Shown here: positions 26,660 to 35,941 of the stretch, one piece after another
Layout of the letters: each line of letters starts with the position of its first letter
Position numbering within the stretch: position 1 is the first letter of the stretch
Assembly: GCA_016794365.1 (NCBI GenBank)
Contig: JAEUKB010000069.1
Location: 1-64,000 of the forward strand
Reading direction: 5' to 3'
DNA from: Myxococcales bacterium
Lineage (GTDB): Bacteria > Myxococcota_A > Polyangia > Palsa-1104 > JAEUJZ01
DNA length: 64,000 nt
The notes under the pieces: generated by a model
What the model saw: the letters and a program-made list of their open reading frames with translations, nothing else
Told to the model about the DNA's origin: nothing
Database searches by the model: none
Made by a program: the position numbers and the translations under genes

Positions 26660-29080
26660 TTAATAATCAAACCGGAGGCCGAGGTTGGGGAAGATGGGGA
26701 GGCCTACGACTCGGCCTTCTTGGTAGAGCTGGCGGCCTCCGTAGATGAGGCTTTCGGCGTTTTTGCGGTTGTAGAGGTTCTGGACTTCGAGAAACAGACC
26801 GAAGCGAAAGCGCTTGAGCAAGAACGTCTTGTCAATGCGCAGATCGAGCTGATGAAAGTCCGGCAGCCGCACCGCGTTGGGCTCTCCGGAGAGCGCTTGG
26901 TAATACTGCCCCGATACATCGCGCAGCCCACCGATCACCTGCGTCGTCGGATTTCCCGTCACATAGCGGAAGCGCACGCCCGCGACGAGCCCCCACGGCA
27001 GCTCATAGGTCAGCACCGCCGTCAGAATGTGCGTCTGATCGAAGCGGAACAGCCGCCACGGCTCGTCGGGATGATCGCGGCGCTCGGATCGCGACAGCGT
27101 GTACGCGACAAAGCCCCACAGCCCGTGCCACAACGGCTGACGCAGCAGCAGCTCGCCGCCATAGACGCGCCCGAGCCCATCGTTTGCGTAGATCGTGTCG
27201 CGATCGGACACCACCAAGCTGCGCAGATCTTTGTAGAAGCCGACCAGCTCCAGGTGCAGACCGCTCGGCAGATCGACATCGCTGCCAAGCACGTAGTGAA
27301 TGCCCGACTGCCACTGTAGGTACGGATTGCCAAAGCGCGGCGACAGCTCGGCCCCTTGCGGCGACTGATGGTAAAGGCCCATGCCAAACTTCAGGCTCAA
27401 GCGATCGGGTATCAGCACCCCGCGCACAAGCAGCCGAGGCTCGACAAAGTACAGCGATCGCGACACCGTGCTCTTCACCGTCGATTCGCTGTCTTCGTCT
27501 CGACTGGGCAGGCGCAGGTAATCGACGGAAACCCGAAGCTGCGGAGAGATCTCGACGCGATCGTCAGCCAGGCGCAGCCGCGTAATCAGGTACGGCGAGG
27601 TCTGCACCAAGTGATAGATGAGCAGCTCACGAATCACCGGCCCCGACGAGCCCGAAAAAAAGCCATCCCCGAAGAAGCCGTTTTCCGATCGCCCGGCGTC
27701 CTTGATCATGTCGCCGCCACCGACGGGAATGTTCTGGCTGTCGGGCGCTCCTTGACCAAGCGGCATCATCGTCTCGACGCGAGCACGCGCGCCTTCAAAG
27801 TCGATCCCGAGCGCGTAGTCAACGTGCGAGCCCCACTTTTGGCGCAGCTCGCCGCGCAGGTTGTAGCCTAGCTGCATCACCCGCAGGTTCACCGGCTGTC
27901 CACCGAGCCCAGCGTCACCCGTCAGCACCGAAAAGGTATCGCCGCCGACCGACGGCATCAGCCACAGCACCGAGTCTTTGGAAAACCGATGTGTGTAGCG
28001 CAGCCGCGCTCGCCCAAAGTACGACTTGCTGTCGATGTGAACACGGCTGTTGGGATCGGGATCGTCCACCTTGGCGGTGATGTTGCTCGTCGCGCCAAAC
28101 ACAAACAGATCCAGCTCGTCCTTTTCGCTCGCGACGTAGTGCGCAGCCAGCTGATAGTCCCAATAGAACGGCGAAAGCTGCGTGTCTCCCGAGTTAAACA
28201 GCGGCAAAAACGCGGACAGCCACGACACACGCCCACCGAGCGCAACGTGCAGTCGCTTCGTCACCGGCCCTTCTACCGTCACGTTTCCGTCGATCAGGTC
28301 CAGCGTCGCCGAGCCATGCCAGCGATCGCTCTTGGGCTTGCGCGTCGTCACCTCGATGACCCCGCCGAGCCCGCGTCCGTAGTCCGCGCTGTAGGCCCCC
28401 GGTCGAAAGGCCACGTCCGTCACAAACTCAGCGCTCAGCGTCGAACGAATCCCGCCAAAGTGATAGACGCGCGGAATCTGCACTCCGTCGGCGTAGACGC
28501 GCGTATCACCCGGAGCCGATCCCCACACCACGATCTGTCCAGCGCCAAACGGTGCGCGCGCCACGCCGGGCAGGTTCTGAACCGCTTTGACCGGATCGTT
28601 CTGTCCGCCGGGAATCTTCTTCAGCTCGCTCACCGACAGCGAGGTTGACACCACTTCCCGACGGAGCGGCGCGGCCTTCACCACCGTCTGAAACGGCTGA
28701 TCTTTGGGCGACGCAAAGTACACCACTTCGAGCTGTCCGTCGGGCAGCGTCTCTTCACCTTGGGTCGGCTTGATTCGCGCCGATCGCAGCGAGAGCAGCA
28801 CCTTTCCCGGCGGCAACCCGACGAAGCGAAAGCGACCTTCTTCGTCTGTCTCGACGGTCTGCGAATCGGCCTGGTCCGCAGTCCGCAGCGTCACTTTCAC
28901 CGACGGCAGCGGATCGCGAGTTCCCGCTTCAAGTACCGTTCCGATAAGTGCTGATCGATTGGGCGCGGGCGACGACGCTTCTTCTGGGATAGCTGCGGAA
29001 GCCAGCGACGGAACCAGTAGTCCTAGCAGCAAAAAGAGGCGGAACGAAGTGCGGAGTCCGTGTACACCCAGGTCGCCCAT
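26660..29080 (-). CDS. TonB-dependent outer-membrane receptor with CarboxypepD_reg-like domain
   Basis: ATG 29080 gives 806 residues; the frame upstream is a shadow of the next gene. The signal peptide (FLLLGLLVPSLASA) is followed by a carboxypeptidase-regulatory-like beta domain (ALIGTVLEAGTRDPLPSVKV, GRFRFVGLPPGKVLLSL). The plug comes next (SELKKIPGGQNDPVKAVQNL, VYADGVQIPRVYHFGG, GRGLGGVIEVTTRKP) and then a long beta barrel ending in R-F-D-Y, the aromatic end expected of a BAM substrate. TonB receptors import large nutrients, often metals or glycans, through the outer membrane. No TonB box could be assigned with confidence. The metallopeptidase gene lies 50 bp upstream in the same direction, so the receptor may import its products (inference). 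Confidence 0.88.
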   Translation of the reverse strand: MGDLGVHGLRTSFRLFLLLGLLVPSLASAAIPEEASSPAPNRSALIGTVLEAGTRDPLPSVKVTLRTADQADSQTVETDEEGRFRFVGLPPGKVLLSLRSARIKPTQGEETLPDGQLEVVYFASPKDQPFQTVVKAAPLRREVVSTSLSVSELKKIPGGQNDPVKAVQNLPGVARAPFGAGQIVVWGSAPGDTRVYADGVQIPRVYHFGGIRSTLSAEFVTDVAFRPGAYSADYGRGLGGVIEVTTRKPKSDRWHGSATLDLIDGNVTVEGPVTKRLHVALGGRVSWLSAFLPLFNSGDTQLSPFYWDYQLAAHYVASEKDELDLFVFGATSNITAKVDDPDPNSRVHIDSKSYFGRARLRYTHRFSKDSVLWLMPSVGGDTFSVLTGDAGLGGQPVNLRVMQLGYNLRGELRQKWGSHVDYALGIDFEGARARVETMMPLGQGAPDSQNIPVGGGDMIKDAGRSENGFFGDGFFSGSSGPVIRELLIYHLVQTSPYLITRLRLADDRVEISPQLRVSVDYLRLPSRDEDSESTVKSTVSRSLYFVEPRLLVRGVLIPDRLSLKFGMGLYHQSPQGAELSPRFGNPYLQWQSGIHYVLGSDVDLPSGLHLELVGFYKDLRSLVVSDRDTIYANDGLGRVYGGELLLRQPLWHGLWGFVAYTLSRSERRDHPDEPWRLFRFDQTHILTAVLTYELPWGLVAGVRFRYVTGNPTTQVIGGLRDVSGQYYQALSGEPNAVRLPDFHQLDLRIDKTFLLKRFRFGLFLEVQNLYNRKNAESLIYGGRQLYQEGRVVGLPIFPNLGLRFDY

Positions 29081-29130
29081 GTCGGGCACGGTAGCGAAAA
29101 ATCCGCCGCTTGGGGATCCGTTCTCCGCGA

Positions 29131-31302
29131 CTACGGCAGCGCCTTGAGCGCAGCTTCCGTCATCCGCAAGAGCGGCGCGGTCTGAATCGGTGCGCCCGTC
29201 GCATTCTTCATCCACAAGTCGGGCGTAACCTGGCCCAGCTTCGCCATCCGCTGAAACTCTTTGCCGAGGCTGCCCGCAGGCTGCTTGGCCAAGTGTTCCT
29301 CGATCTGCGCAGCGATCAGGTGTCCGATCGGATAGTCGGGCAGATACAGCGTGTTTTGGATCATGTGCGAGTAAATCCCGAGCAGCAGCTCGTCTTTTCC
29401 ACCGAGCACCGGCGCGTAGTAGTGATTCCACGTCTCTTTGGCCAGTCGCACCACTTCCGCTCGCAGCTCCGCCGGGGTCGCGTCGGGATGATCGTACATG
29501 TAGTGCCACGTCGCGATCTCGACGAGCGACACGCCAGCCAGCTCCCAGGTGTCCCAAAAGTCAGCCAAGACCCGACGGTGATTCGTCGCTGCATCCGGTT
29601 TTTGGATCCCGAGCAGTGCGATGTCCCGCTGCTGAAACACAAACGCCAGCGCCTCGGTAAAGGCGTTGTTCGGAACCCCCGCGAGCAGCGTGTCCCCGAC
29701 TTCGTACAGCGAAAACACCTGCTCGACGTTGTGACCCAGCTCATGGATCGCGATGTTGTAGCCTTTGTAGTCCATCCCGAGCGGTCCGATTCGAGTCCGC
29801 AGCCTCGGAAAGTCACCGCGTCGCAGCGCTTGCATCGCATGGCCCGCACCGCGCGATGGATCGACCCGGATGTGCTCGGCCAAAAACTTCGCTGTCTCGG
29901 GCGCAAACTGCAGCTTCTGCAGGATGTTTGGCATGTCGGCGGCGAAGGCTTGTGCCGTCGGATAGCGCTTGCGAGTCAGCGCGTCCAGCTCGCTCTCGGG
30001 TACCTTGCCGCGCGCCCGAAAACCCGCAAACCACAGGTCATGCGGCTGAAGCTTCCGTCCCAGCTGTCGCGCTGCGCGCTCTGCCACCTGCCGCACGAGC
30101 GGCGACTCGCAGATCTCAGCCAGGCTGCGCACCACTTGCTGCTCGGGAATCTCTCGGGACAGCTGAAAGCTGCGCTCGATCAGCGTCTTCGCCGTCGGAG
30201 AATACGGATCCAGTCGTCGCTGCGCATCCGCCTGTCCCAGCAGGAGCGCATAGCGACGATCGGGCTCACGCTCCGCCAGCTTGTCGGGTGTCAGCGGCTT
30301 CGCAGGCGGCGCATCCGCTTCGATCTCTTCCGTCGGAGCCAGCGACACCTGATTGGTAAACGGATTCCAGTCCACGCGCGGGTTGTCAATCACCGACGCT
30401 GGAATGCTCTGCTCAACGATTCGCGTCATCGCTTTGGCGATCGTCTGCTGCTTGGCGATTCCGTCGGGATCGGCATAGCCCGCCCGGATTTCGTCGCGCA
30501 GGTTCCAGTGACTGATCAGGCGCAGACCTTTTGGCCACAGCCTGCGTCCTTTTTCGTCGAGCAAGTGATGCATAAACAGGTTGTACGAACCGATGTAGCG
30601 CTCTCCAGCGACGACCGATTCGGACACACGCTGCTGCACCTCGGCGGGAACTCGACGGGCAAAGCGCAGCGCCAGCCGAGCCTGCGCCCACTGCTCACGC
30701 GACCACTTTTCACCGTCGGACAAGCGCTCGCTCAGCGTCGTCAGCGGATAGTTTAGGAGCACCACGAACCCAACCTTGCTGGCAAACAGATCTTCGACGA
30801 CGTGCGTCGAGGGATCGACGCTCCCGAGCAGCGTATCCAGCGACGACAGCGGTCCGGTATCGGTATCCGTCGGACGACGCAGCTCACGCGCGGCTTCGTA
30901 CAAGTGTCCGTCGAGCTGTTCCAGCACTTCCGACAGCCGCTGATGGAACTGTTTCAGCGTCTTTTCGTCGGACACAAAGTGCTCGCGCGCAAACGCAGCC
31001 AAGTCTCCGTCTTCCGCTCGCCACAGCGCGGCGACTTGGCGAAGTCCTCGCTCGATGCGCATACGCTGCGCAAGCCCGTGCTTGTCGAGCAGCTCTTTGG
31101 TCAGCGTCGCCAGCTTGTCATCAGACGGAGGCTCCGACGGACGCGCAGGCGCAAACACCGGCCCACTCGCGGCACCAAGATCAGGGGTGCGAAGCGGACC
31201 GCGTGGCACCGGTGTCTCTTCACACGAGCACAGCGAAAGCAGCGAACAAAGCAGCAGCGTTCCGTCGAACGAGCGACGGAGCCAGGTCAAGCGAGCAAGC
31301 AT
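29131..31302 (-). CDS. HExxH metallopeptidase lipoprotein, M2/M3-like
   Basis: The 723-residue protein starts with a lipoprotein signal (LLLCSLLSLCSC). The long helical body has the zinc motif HELGH (His520, Glu521, His524) and a downstream glutamate in NNAFTEALAF (Glu550), the gluzincin pattern of oligopeptidases such as M2 and M3. A family-like segment DYKGYNIAIHELGHNVEQVF surrounds the motif. Such enzymes cut short peptides inside a deep channel. As a lipoprotein it should act in the periplasm or on the outer membrane. It precedes a TonB receptor in the same direction, which suggests peptide or metal-peptide use. The exact MEROPS family is not certain. Confidence 0.8.
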   Translation of the reverse strand: MLARLTWLRRSFDGTLLLCSLLSLCSCEETPVPRGPLRTPDLGAASGPVFAPARPSEPPSDDKLATLTKELLDKHGLAQRMRIERGLRQVAALWRAEDGDLAAFAREHFVSDEKTLKQFHQRLSEVLEQLDGHLYEAARELRRPTDTDTGPLSSLDTLLGSVDPSTHVVEDLFASKVGFVVLLNYPLTTLSERLSDGEKWSREQWAQARLALRFARRVPAEVQQRVSESVVAGERYIGSYNLFMHHLLDEKGRRLWPKGLRLISHWNLRDEIRAGYADPDGIAKQQTIAKAMTRIVEQSIPASVIDNPRVDWNPFTNQVSLAPTEEIEADAPPAKPLTPDKLAEREPDRRYALLLGQADAQRRLDPYSPTAKTLIERSFQLSREIPEQQVVRSLAEICESPLVRQVAERAARQLGRKLQPHDLWFAGFRARGKVPESELDALTRKRYPTAQAFAADMPNILQKLQFAPETAKFLAEHIRVDPSRGAGHAMQALRRGDFPRLRTRIGPLGMDYKGYNIAIHELGHNVEQVFSLYEVGDTLLAGVPNNAFTEALAFVFQQRDIALLGIQKPDAATNHRRVLADFWDTWELAGVSLVEIATWHYMYDHPDATPAELRAEVVRLAKETWNHYYAPVLGGKDELLLGIYSHMIQNTLYLPDYPIGHLIAAQIEEHLAKQPAGSLGKEFQRMAKLGQVTPDLWMKNATGAPIQTAPLLRMTEAALKALP

Positions 31303-31327
31303 GGATGGATGTCCCGAAAAGCAAGGT

Positions 31328-31360
31328 GCTCGACGCTGCCACGCAAATGTAGCGTCGAGC
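31328..31360 (-). terminator. Hairpin terminator candidate
   Basis: A perfect 10-bp inverted repeat, GCTCGACGCT (31328-31337) and AGCGTCGAGC (31351-31360), with a 13-base loop, lies 17 bp beyond the stop of the propeller lipoprotein gene on the minus strand. Only a short T-rich stretch follows on that strand, so it may be a weak or Rho-assisted terminator. Confidence 0.6.
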
Positions 31361-31376
31361 GAGGTAGACGAGCAGG

Positions 31377-33395
31377 CTAGCGAAGCGACTTGCGCAGGAT
31401 GCTGCCGCCGGTGCCGGTGATGAACACCTCGCTGGCGGAGCCGCTGACACTGACGAGGTTGTTGTCGGTGCCGCTCTGCTCGTAGTTCCAGCTGGTGCCG
31501 TCGTAGTGCAGGACCAGACCGCTGTTGCCGACCGCGTAAATGTCGGTGGCGCTGCGGCCCCAGATTGCGCGCAGACCCTGCGAGATGATCGGGTTTGCCG
31601 CTGGGTTCAGATCCGTCCAGGTCTTGCTGCCGCCGTTCCAGCGAAGCAGCAGACCGCCCGAGCCCAGACCGCCGTCACCGACGACCCAGACATTGTTTGC
31701 GTCCGCGCCCCAGACACCGCGCACGATGCGATCCGTGACGGGAAGCGGTACATCCAGCACCGAGGTTCCGTCGTAGACCAGGACGCGCGGCGCAAAGCCA
31801 GCCAGCTGCTCGGTCTTGTCGCCACCACCAACGATCCAGATGTTCTTGCTGTCGATTGCATAGACATCGCGCAGCGTCGGTGCTTGCAGGATCGGCACCG
31901 AGATCATGTTCCACTTACCGCCAGAGCGAACCAGGAAGGTCTTGTCATCGCCGACGGCATAGGCATTGGTTCCGTCGGTGGCGATCTTCAGCAGACGAGT
32001 GCTCGTCGGTAGACCTTCGGGCGACCAAGCCGTTCCCGACCAGCGCAGCGCCTGTCCCTTCGAGCTGGTGAAGTCGTAGCCGACGCTGAGCAGATCGTTG
32101 CCATATGCGGTGACGGAATACAGACGCAGGCTGATCGAGCCCGGCGACGGCAGCCAAGTGCCCGACATGCCACGCAGCGTTCCGCCAGAGTCTCCGACGG
32201 CCAGCGATGTACCGTTTACCGCAGCCGACAGCCCGTACATCGTGCCGTTGTTGCCGGTCAGGTCTTCGAGCACGCTGCTCGTCGTAAAGTTGGCACCATC
32301 GTAGCGGCCCGTTGTGCCGGCCACACCGACGACAAATACGTCGCTACCGCTCGTGCCCCAGACGCCCGAGAGGTGAACCTTGGGCGAGTTGGTGATGCGG
32401 TTGAAGTTTGTTCCGTCCCACTTGAGGAACATGCCTTCGCGCTTGGTCGGATCGCCAGCGGTTGGATAGCGAATGTCGCCGACGGCAAAGACGCTGGTTC
32501 CGTCGCTCCACAAGCCGTTGATGCCCGATACCGTCGATGGATTCGTCGGAGCCAGCACCAAGCTGGTTCCGTTCCAGCGATAGATAAGTCCCGTGCGTGT
32601 CGCGACGAAGAAGTTGTTATCGCTGATGCCGGAAATCGCGGCCCACGACGCAGACATCGTCGGACCAAACGAGGTCCAGCTGGTGCCATCCCAGCGCAGC
32701 AGCGTGCCGCTTTCACCGGCGGTGTAGATGCTGTTTTTGCCAGCTCCCCAGATGCCACGCAGGCCGAACTTGATCGTCGCAGGAGCCAGCACGCGGCTGA
32801 TCGTCGATCCATTCCAGCGCAGCAGCGCCGGGCCCGCCGTCAAGTGATTGCCGACGAACCAGACATCGTTTCCGTCAGCGCCCCACACGCCGTACAGCTG
32901 CGCGACATCTTTTCCGTCCGTACCGAGCGGAAGCTGCGTCCAGACCGAGCCATCCCAGCGCAGCACGGTGCCACGATCGCCAACGGCAAAGACGTTCTTC
33001 GCGGACGAACCCCAGATCGCATAGAGCGTGTTGTTCGTCGGAGAGCGAACGATGCTCCACTTGCTGCCGTCGAAGTGGACAATGGTTCCAGCGCCACCAA
33101 CAGCCCAGACATCTTGTCCGCTTGAACCCCACGTCGCCAGCAGTCCGTTGCCCTGCGGCGCGGGGAACTGCCAGCACCAGCCATCCTTGCTGCAACCGAG
33201 CGGCTGAACTGTGGTTCCACCATCGGTCGTCGTTGACATATCGGTGACCGTTCCAGTCAGGTCACGGTTGACGCCACCGTCGGAGCTGGTGCCAGGGTCG
33301 GGGCAGCCTGTACCAAGGGTTAGACCAGCCACTGCGGTGACCAGCAGGCCAAGCCGCACAGAGGTCTTCGTATTTCTGCGTTCTACGTCGGTCAT
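31377..33395 (-). CDS. Beta-propeller lipoprotein with D-V-W-A-V-G repeats
   Basis: The 672-residue protein has a lipoprotein signal (LGLLVTAVAGLTLGTGC) and a short Ser/Thr/Asp-rich linker. Ten or more propeller-like repeats follow: ATWGSSGQDVWAVGGAGTIV, AIWGSSAKNVFAVGDRGTVL, GVWGTSGSDVFVVGVAGTTG, AIWGRSATDIYAVGNSGLVL. Each has W-G, D-V-W/F-x-V-G, G-T and then a -F/W-D-G-S/T- strand. It is a paralogue of 14373-16739 but lacks a neighbouring TPR gene. Such proteins probably display a disc-shaped binding surface on the outer membrane; the ligand is unknown. A hairpin just downstream probably ends transcription. Confidence 0.83.
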   Translation of the reverse strand: MTDVERRNTKTSVRLGLLVTAVAGLTLGTGCPDPGTSSDGGVNRDLTGTVTDMSTTTDGGTTVQPLGCSKDGWCWQFPAPQGNGLLATWGSSGQDVWAVGGAGTIVHFDGSKWSIVRSPTNNTLYAIWGSSAKNVFAVGDRGTVLRWDGSVWTQLPLGTDGKDVAQLYGVWGADGNDVWFVGNHLTAGPALLRWNGSTISRVLAPATIKFGLRGIWGAGKNSIYTAGESGTLLRWDGTSWTSFGPTMSASWAAISGISDNNFFVATRTGLIYRWNGTSLVLAPTNPSTVSGINGLWSDGTSVFAVGDIRYPTAGDPTKREGMFLKWDGTNFNRITNSPKVHLSGVWGTSGSDVFVVGVAGTTGRYDGANFTTSSVLEDLTGNNGTMYGLSAAVNGTSLAVGDSGGTLRGMSGTWLPSPGSISLRLYSVTAYGNDLLSVGYDFTSSKGQALRWSGTAWSPEGLPTSTRLLKIATDGTNAYAVGDDKTFLVRSGGKWNMISVPILQAPTLRDVYAIDSKNIWIVGGGDKTEQLAGFAPRVLVYDGTSVLDVPLPVTDRIVRGVWGADANNVWVVGDGGLGSGGLLLRWNGGSKTWTDLNPAANPIISQGLRAIWGRSATDIYAVGNSGLVLHYDGTSWNYEQSGTDNNLVSVSGSASEVFITGTGGSILRKSLR

Positions 33396-33527
33396 TCCGG
33401 CTTCCTCACGTTGAAGTCACGACTAGCGTATTGAGAACCCGTAAGCGCGATTGAAGTTTCATCTTATCGTGTGGGAACGAGTGCGGGACAAATTTTGGCG
33501 AGATCTCCGAGCGGATCAGAAGAACTC

Positions 33528-34304
33528 ATGACGAATCAACCGAATCAGACGCATCAGCTTTACGACCTTGTCTTGTTTGACCTAGACGGAACATTGGTGG
33601 ACTCGGTGCCGGACTTGACGACGGCGCTCGGTCTGATGCTCGACGAGCGTGAACTTCCGACCCCGACACAGCAGCTTGTGCGTCGAATCATCGGCGAAGG
33701 CCAGCGCAGCTTGGTGGAACGCGCGATCGTTTACGCTGAGCGACAGCAGCGCGGGCACGCGAGCAGCGAAGCAAGCGGTCACGGCGACGGGAGCATTTCA
33801 TCCAGCGTGCTCGATGAAGCGGTGCTCAGCTTCCGTCGGCATTACAGTGCAAACCTGTGTGTAAAGACGCAGTGTTACGAAGGTGTCGTCGCGGTGCTCC
33901 AGGCGCTGAGTCAGCACCAGACGCTCGCGGTTGCCACCAACAAGCCCGGACGCTGGGCTCGAGCGCTGTGTGACACGCTCGGGCTGTCGCCGTACCTGCG
34001 CTGGGTGCTCGGCGAAGATGACGTGGGTGCGCGCAAGCCCGATCCGAAGATCCTCGACGAGCTGTGTCAGCGAGCAAGCGTTCCCACCGAGCGAGCGCTG
34101 TTTGTCGGCGATAGTCGCATTGACTGGCAAGCAGCCGAGCGAGCCCACATGGACTTTGCACTGTGTACGTACGGCTATGCCGATGAAGTGACGCTCCATA
34201 CAGCGACACAGCGCGCAGCGAATGAGCGCCTTCGCACCGGAAGCCCGCAGCGACCGTATATTTGTCGCTCGCTCGTCGAGCTGCTGCCGATCGCTTCGCA
34301 ATAG
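33528..34304 (+). CDS. HAD-superfamily phosphatase, phosphoglycolate-phosphatase-like
   Basis: ATG 33528 gives 258 residues; a GTG at 33471 in the same frame would add 19 residues without homology-like features. HAD motif I is LFDLDGTLVDS (nucleophile Asp18, acid/base Asp20). Motif II is the Thr in AVATNKPG, motif III the Lys in GARKPDP and motif IV FVGDSRIDW. The helical cap between motifs I and II is typical of Gph-type enzymes, which hydrolyse 2-phosphoglycolate and similar small phosphates. An insert rich in Gly/Ser/His (about residues 72-92) is longer than usual. The gene is divergent from the propeller lipoprotein and upstream of the kinase module. Confidence 0.87.
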   Translation: MTNQPNQTHQLYDLVLFDLDGTLVDSVPDLTTALGLMLDERELPTPTQQLVRRIIGEGQRSLVERAIVYAERQQRGHASSEASGHGDGSISSSVLDEAVLSFRRHYSANLCVKTQCYEGVVAVLQALSQHQTLAVATNKPGRWARALCDTLGLSPYLRWVLGEDDVGARKPDPKILDELCQRASVPTERALFVGDSRIDWQAAERAHMDFALCTYGYADEVTLHTATQRAANERLRTGSPQRPYICRSLVELLPIASQ

Positions 34305-34435
34305 CCGACGCAACATAGCTTGGCCGAACCATTTGTCGTCAGGCTTTTACGCCGCACCGGGCCCGTGGTATTTTTAAACAAAGGCTTATCGCGCTAAGCC
34401 TGCGTAATGTGTAAAGGTCACGTCCGGTTTTTTGA

Positions 34436-35941
34436 ATGACCGACAAGATGCCCAAACCCGATGACGTCGTCGCTGGCTATCGCATTGTGCGCGTCATCGG
34501 CAAAGGTGGCATGGGCGCTGTCTTCGAGGCTGTCGATGACAAAAGCGGCCAGCGCGCAGCCATCAAAGTGCTGCACGCGCACCTGTCGCAAGATCAGGAA
34601 ACCATGGCGAGGTTTCTCAACGAGGCCAAGGCGATTGCGACGCTCAACCATCCGGGCATCGTGCGGCTGCTGAACAGCGGACCGCTCGACGAAGGTGGCT
34701 GCTACATCGCGATGGACTTTATCGACGGTGAGACGCTGTCGGCCAAGCTCAAGCGCGAAAAGCGACTGGGACGCGAAGGGCTGCGACTGGCCAGTCAGAT
34801 CGCTTCCGCACTGCAAGCCGCGCACCGTCGCAACATCGTGCATCGCGATCTGAAGCCGTCGAACATTTTGATTCCGTCGAGCACCACCGCTGGTGAGTCG
34901 GAGATTCGCATCATTGACTTCGGCATCGCGAAGATGTCCGCCGAAGATCGCGAGGTTCAGGACTTTCACACGCGCACGGGGACGATGATCGGCACGCCGG
35001 TCTATATGGCTCCCGAGCAGTGTCGTGGCGTCGCTGTGACCGATCGCACCGACGTGTACGCGCTGGGCATCATCTTGTATCAGATGCTGACGGGACGACC
35101 GCCGTTTTACTCGCAGGCCGACGGAGACATCTTGGCGATGCACATCCTGGTGCCGCCGCGTCCGGTGCGTGAGATGGAGCCAGCGGTTCCCGAAAGAGTC
35201 GCGTCGTTTGTCGAAAAAATGCTGGCCAAAGAAGGCAGCGAGCGCCCGTCGATGGCCGAGGTCGAGCAAGCGCTGCGCACGCTGACCGACGATCCAAGCT
35301 GGTCCAGTCCAGGGGCTGCTGCGTCGGAATCAACGGATGTGTCAGCGACTCCGATTGGTGGCGATACGCCGGAGTCGATGCCGACGCTGGCCAGTCGTGG
35401 GCTGGCGGCTCCGACGCTGGGCGTGGCAATGGGTCAAGCTGCGGCCTCGACGCGTCAAAATCCGCTCCGTCGTGGCCTGGCGCTGTCGCTGGCGGCACTG
35501 GTGGTGCTGGGAGCGCTGGCCGTGGCGCTGCTTGTGCGCAAAAATCCGGCCCCCAAGCCCGTCGTCGTGTCGCAGCCGTCGATTGTGGTGACGCCGCTGC
35601 CCAAGACCGTGCGCTGGATGCTCCGAACCACGCCCGACGGTGCCGAAGTCTTCGACGAGCAAGGAAAGTCGCTCGGACAGACGCCGTGGTCTCACGAGCA
35701 GCCAAGCGGCACCGGATCGCAGACCGTCTTCGTCAGAAAAGCAGGCTTTGGTGAGCTGACGCTCAGCTTTGCCAAGGATCGCGACGTCGAGCGCAGCGAA
35801 GTCCTGACCGCGAGTCAGCCGACCCAAGCCCCGCCGCCCGCCGCCGGGACTCGCCCGCAGCCCAAGCGAATCACTCCGAGTAAAGGCCGCAAAAATGACA
35901 GCCTCATTTTGGACTTTAAGACCCATAAAAAGCTCAACTAG
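34436..35941 (+). CDS. Membrane Ser/Thr protein kinase with PEGA-like domain
   Basis: The 501-residue protein has a complete Hanks kinase domain: glycine loop GKGGMG (22-27), Lys44 in AAIK, HRD (136-138) in IVHRDLKPSN, DFG (161-163) and M-A-P-E-Q (191-195). A membrane helix around residues 345-365 (ALSLAALVVLGALAVALLV) and a PEGA-like segment (LRTTPDGAEVFDEQGKSLGQ) follow, then a basic tail. All catalytic residues are present, so it should be active. The activation segment and C-lobe are nearly identical to those of the partial kinase at 1-1052. Its 3' end overlaps the next TPR gene by 47 bp. The kinase probably senses an envelope signal through its periplasmic tail. Confidence 0.93.
   Translation: MTDKMPKPDDVVAGYRIVRVIGKGGMGAVFEAVDDKSGQRAAIKVLHAHLSQDQETMARFLNEAKAIATLNHPGIVRLLNSGPLDEGGCYIAMDFIDGETLSAKLKREKRLGREGLRLASQIASALQAAHRRNIVHRDLKPSNILIPSSTTAGESEIRIIDFGIAKMSAEDREVQDFHTRTGTMIGTPVYMAPEQCRGVAVTDRTDVYALGIILYQMLTGRPPFYSQADGDILAMHILVPPRPVREMEPAVPERVASFVEKMLAKEGSERPSMAEVEQALRTLTDDPSWSSPGAAASESTDVSATPIGGDTPESMPTLASRGLAAPTLGVAMGQAAASTRQNPLRRGLALSLAALVVLGALAVALLVRKNPAPKPVVVSQPSIVVTPLPKTVRWMLRTTPDGAEVFDEQGKSLGQTPWSHEQPSGTGSQTVFVRKAGFGELTLSFAKDRDVERSEVLTASQPTQAPPPAAGTRPQPKRITPSKGRKNDSLILDFKTHKKLN

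Noticed and set aside
29110..30756. Plus-strand open frame of 548 codons
   Set aside because: Antisense to the HExxH metallopeptidase, which has a clear zinc motif and lipobox; the plus-strand product is Arg/His-rich with no recognisable domain.
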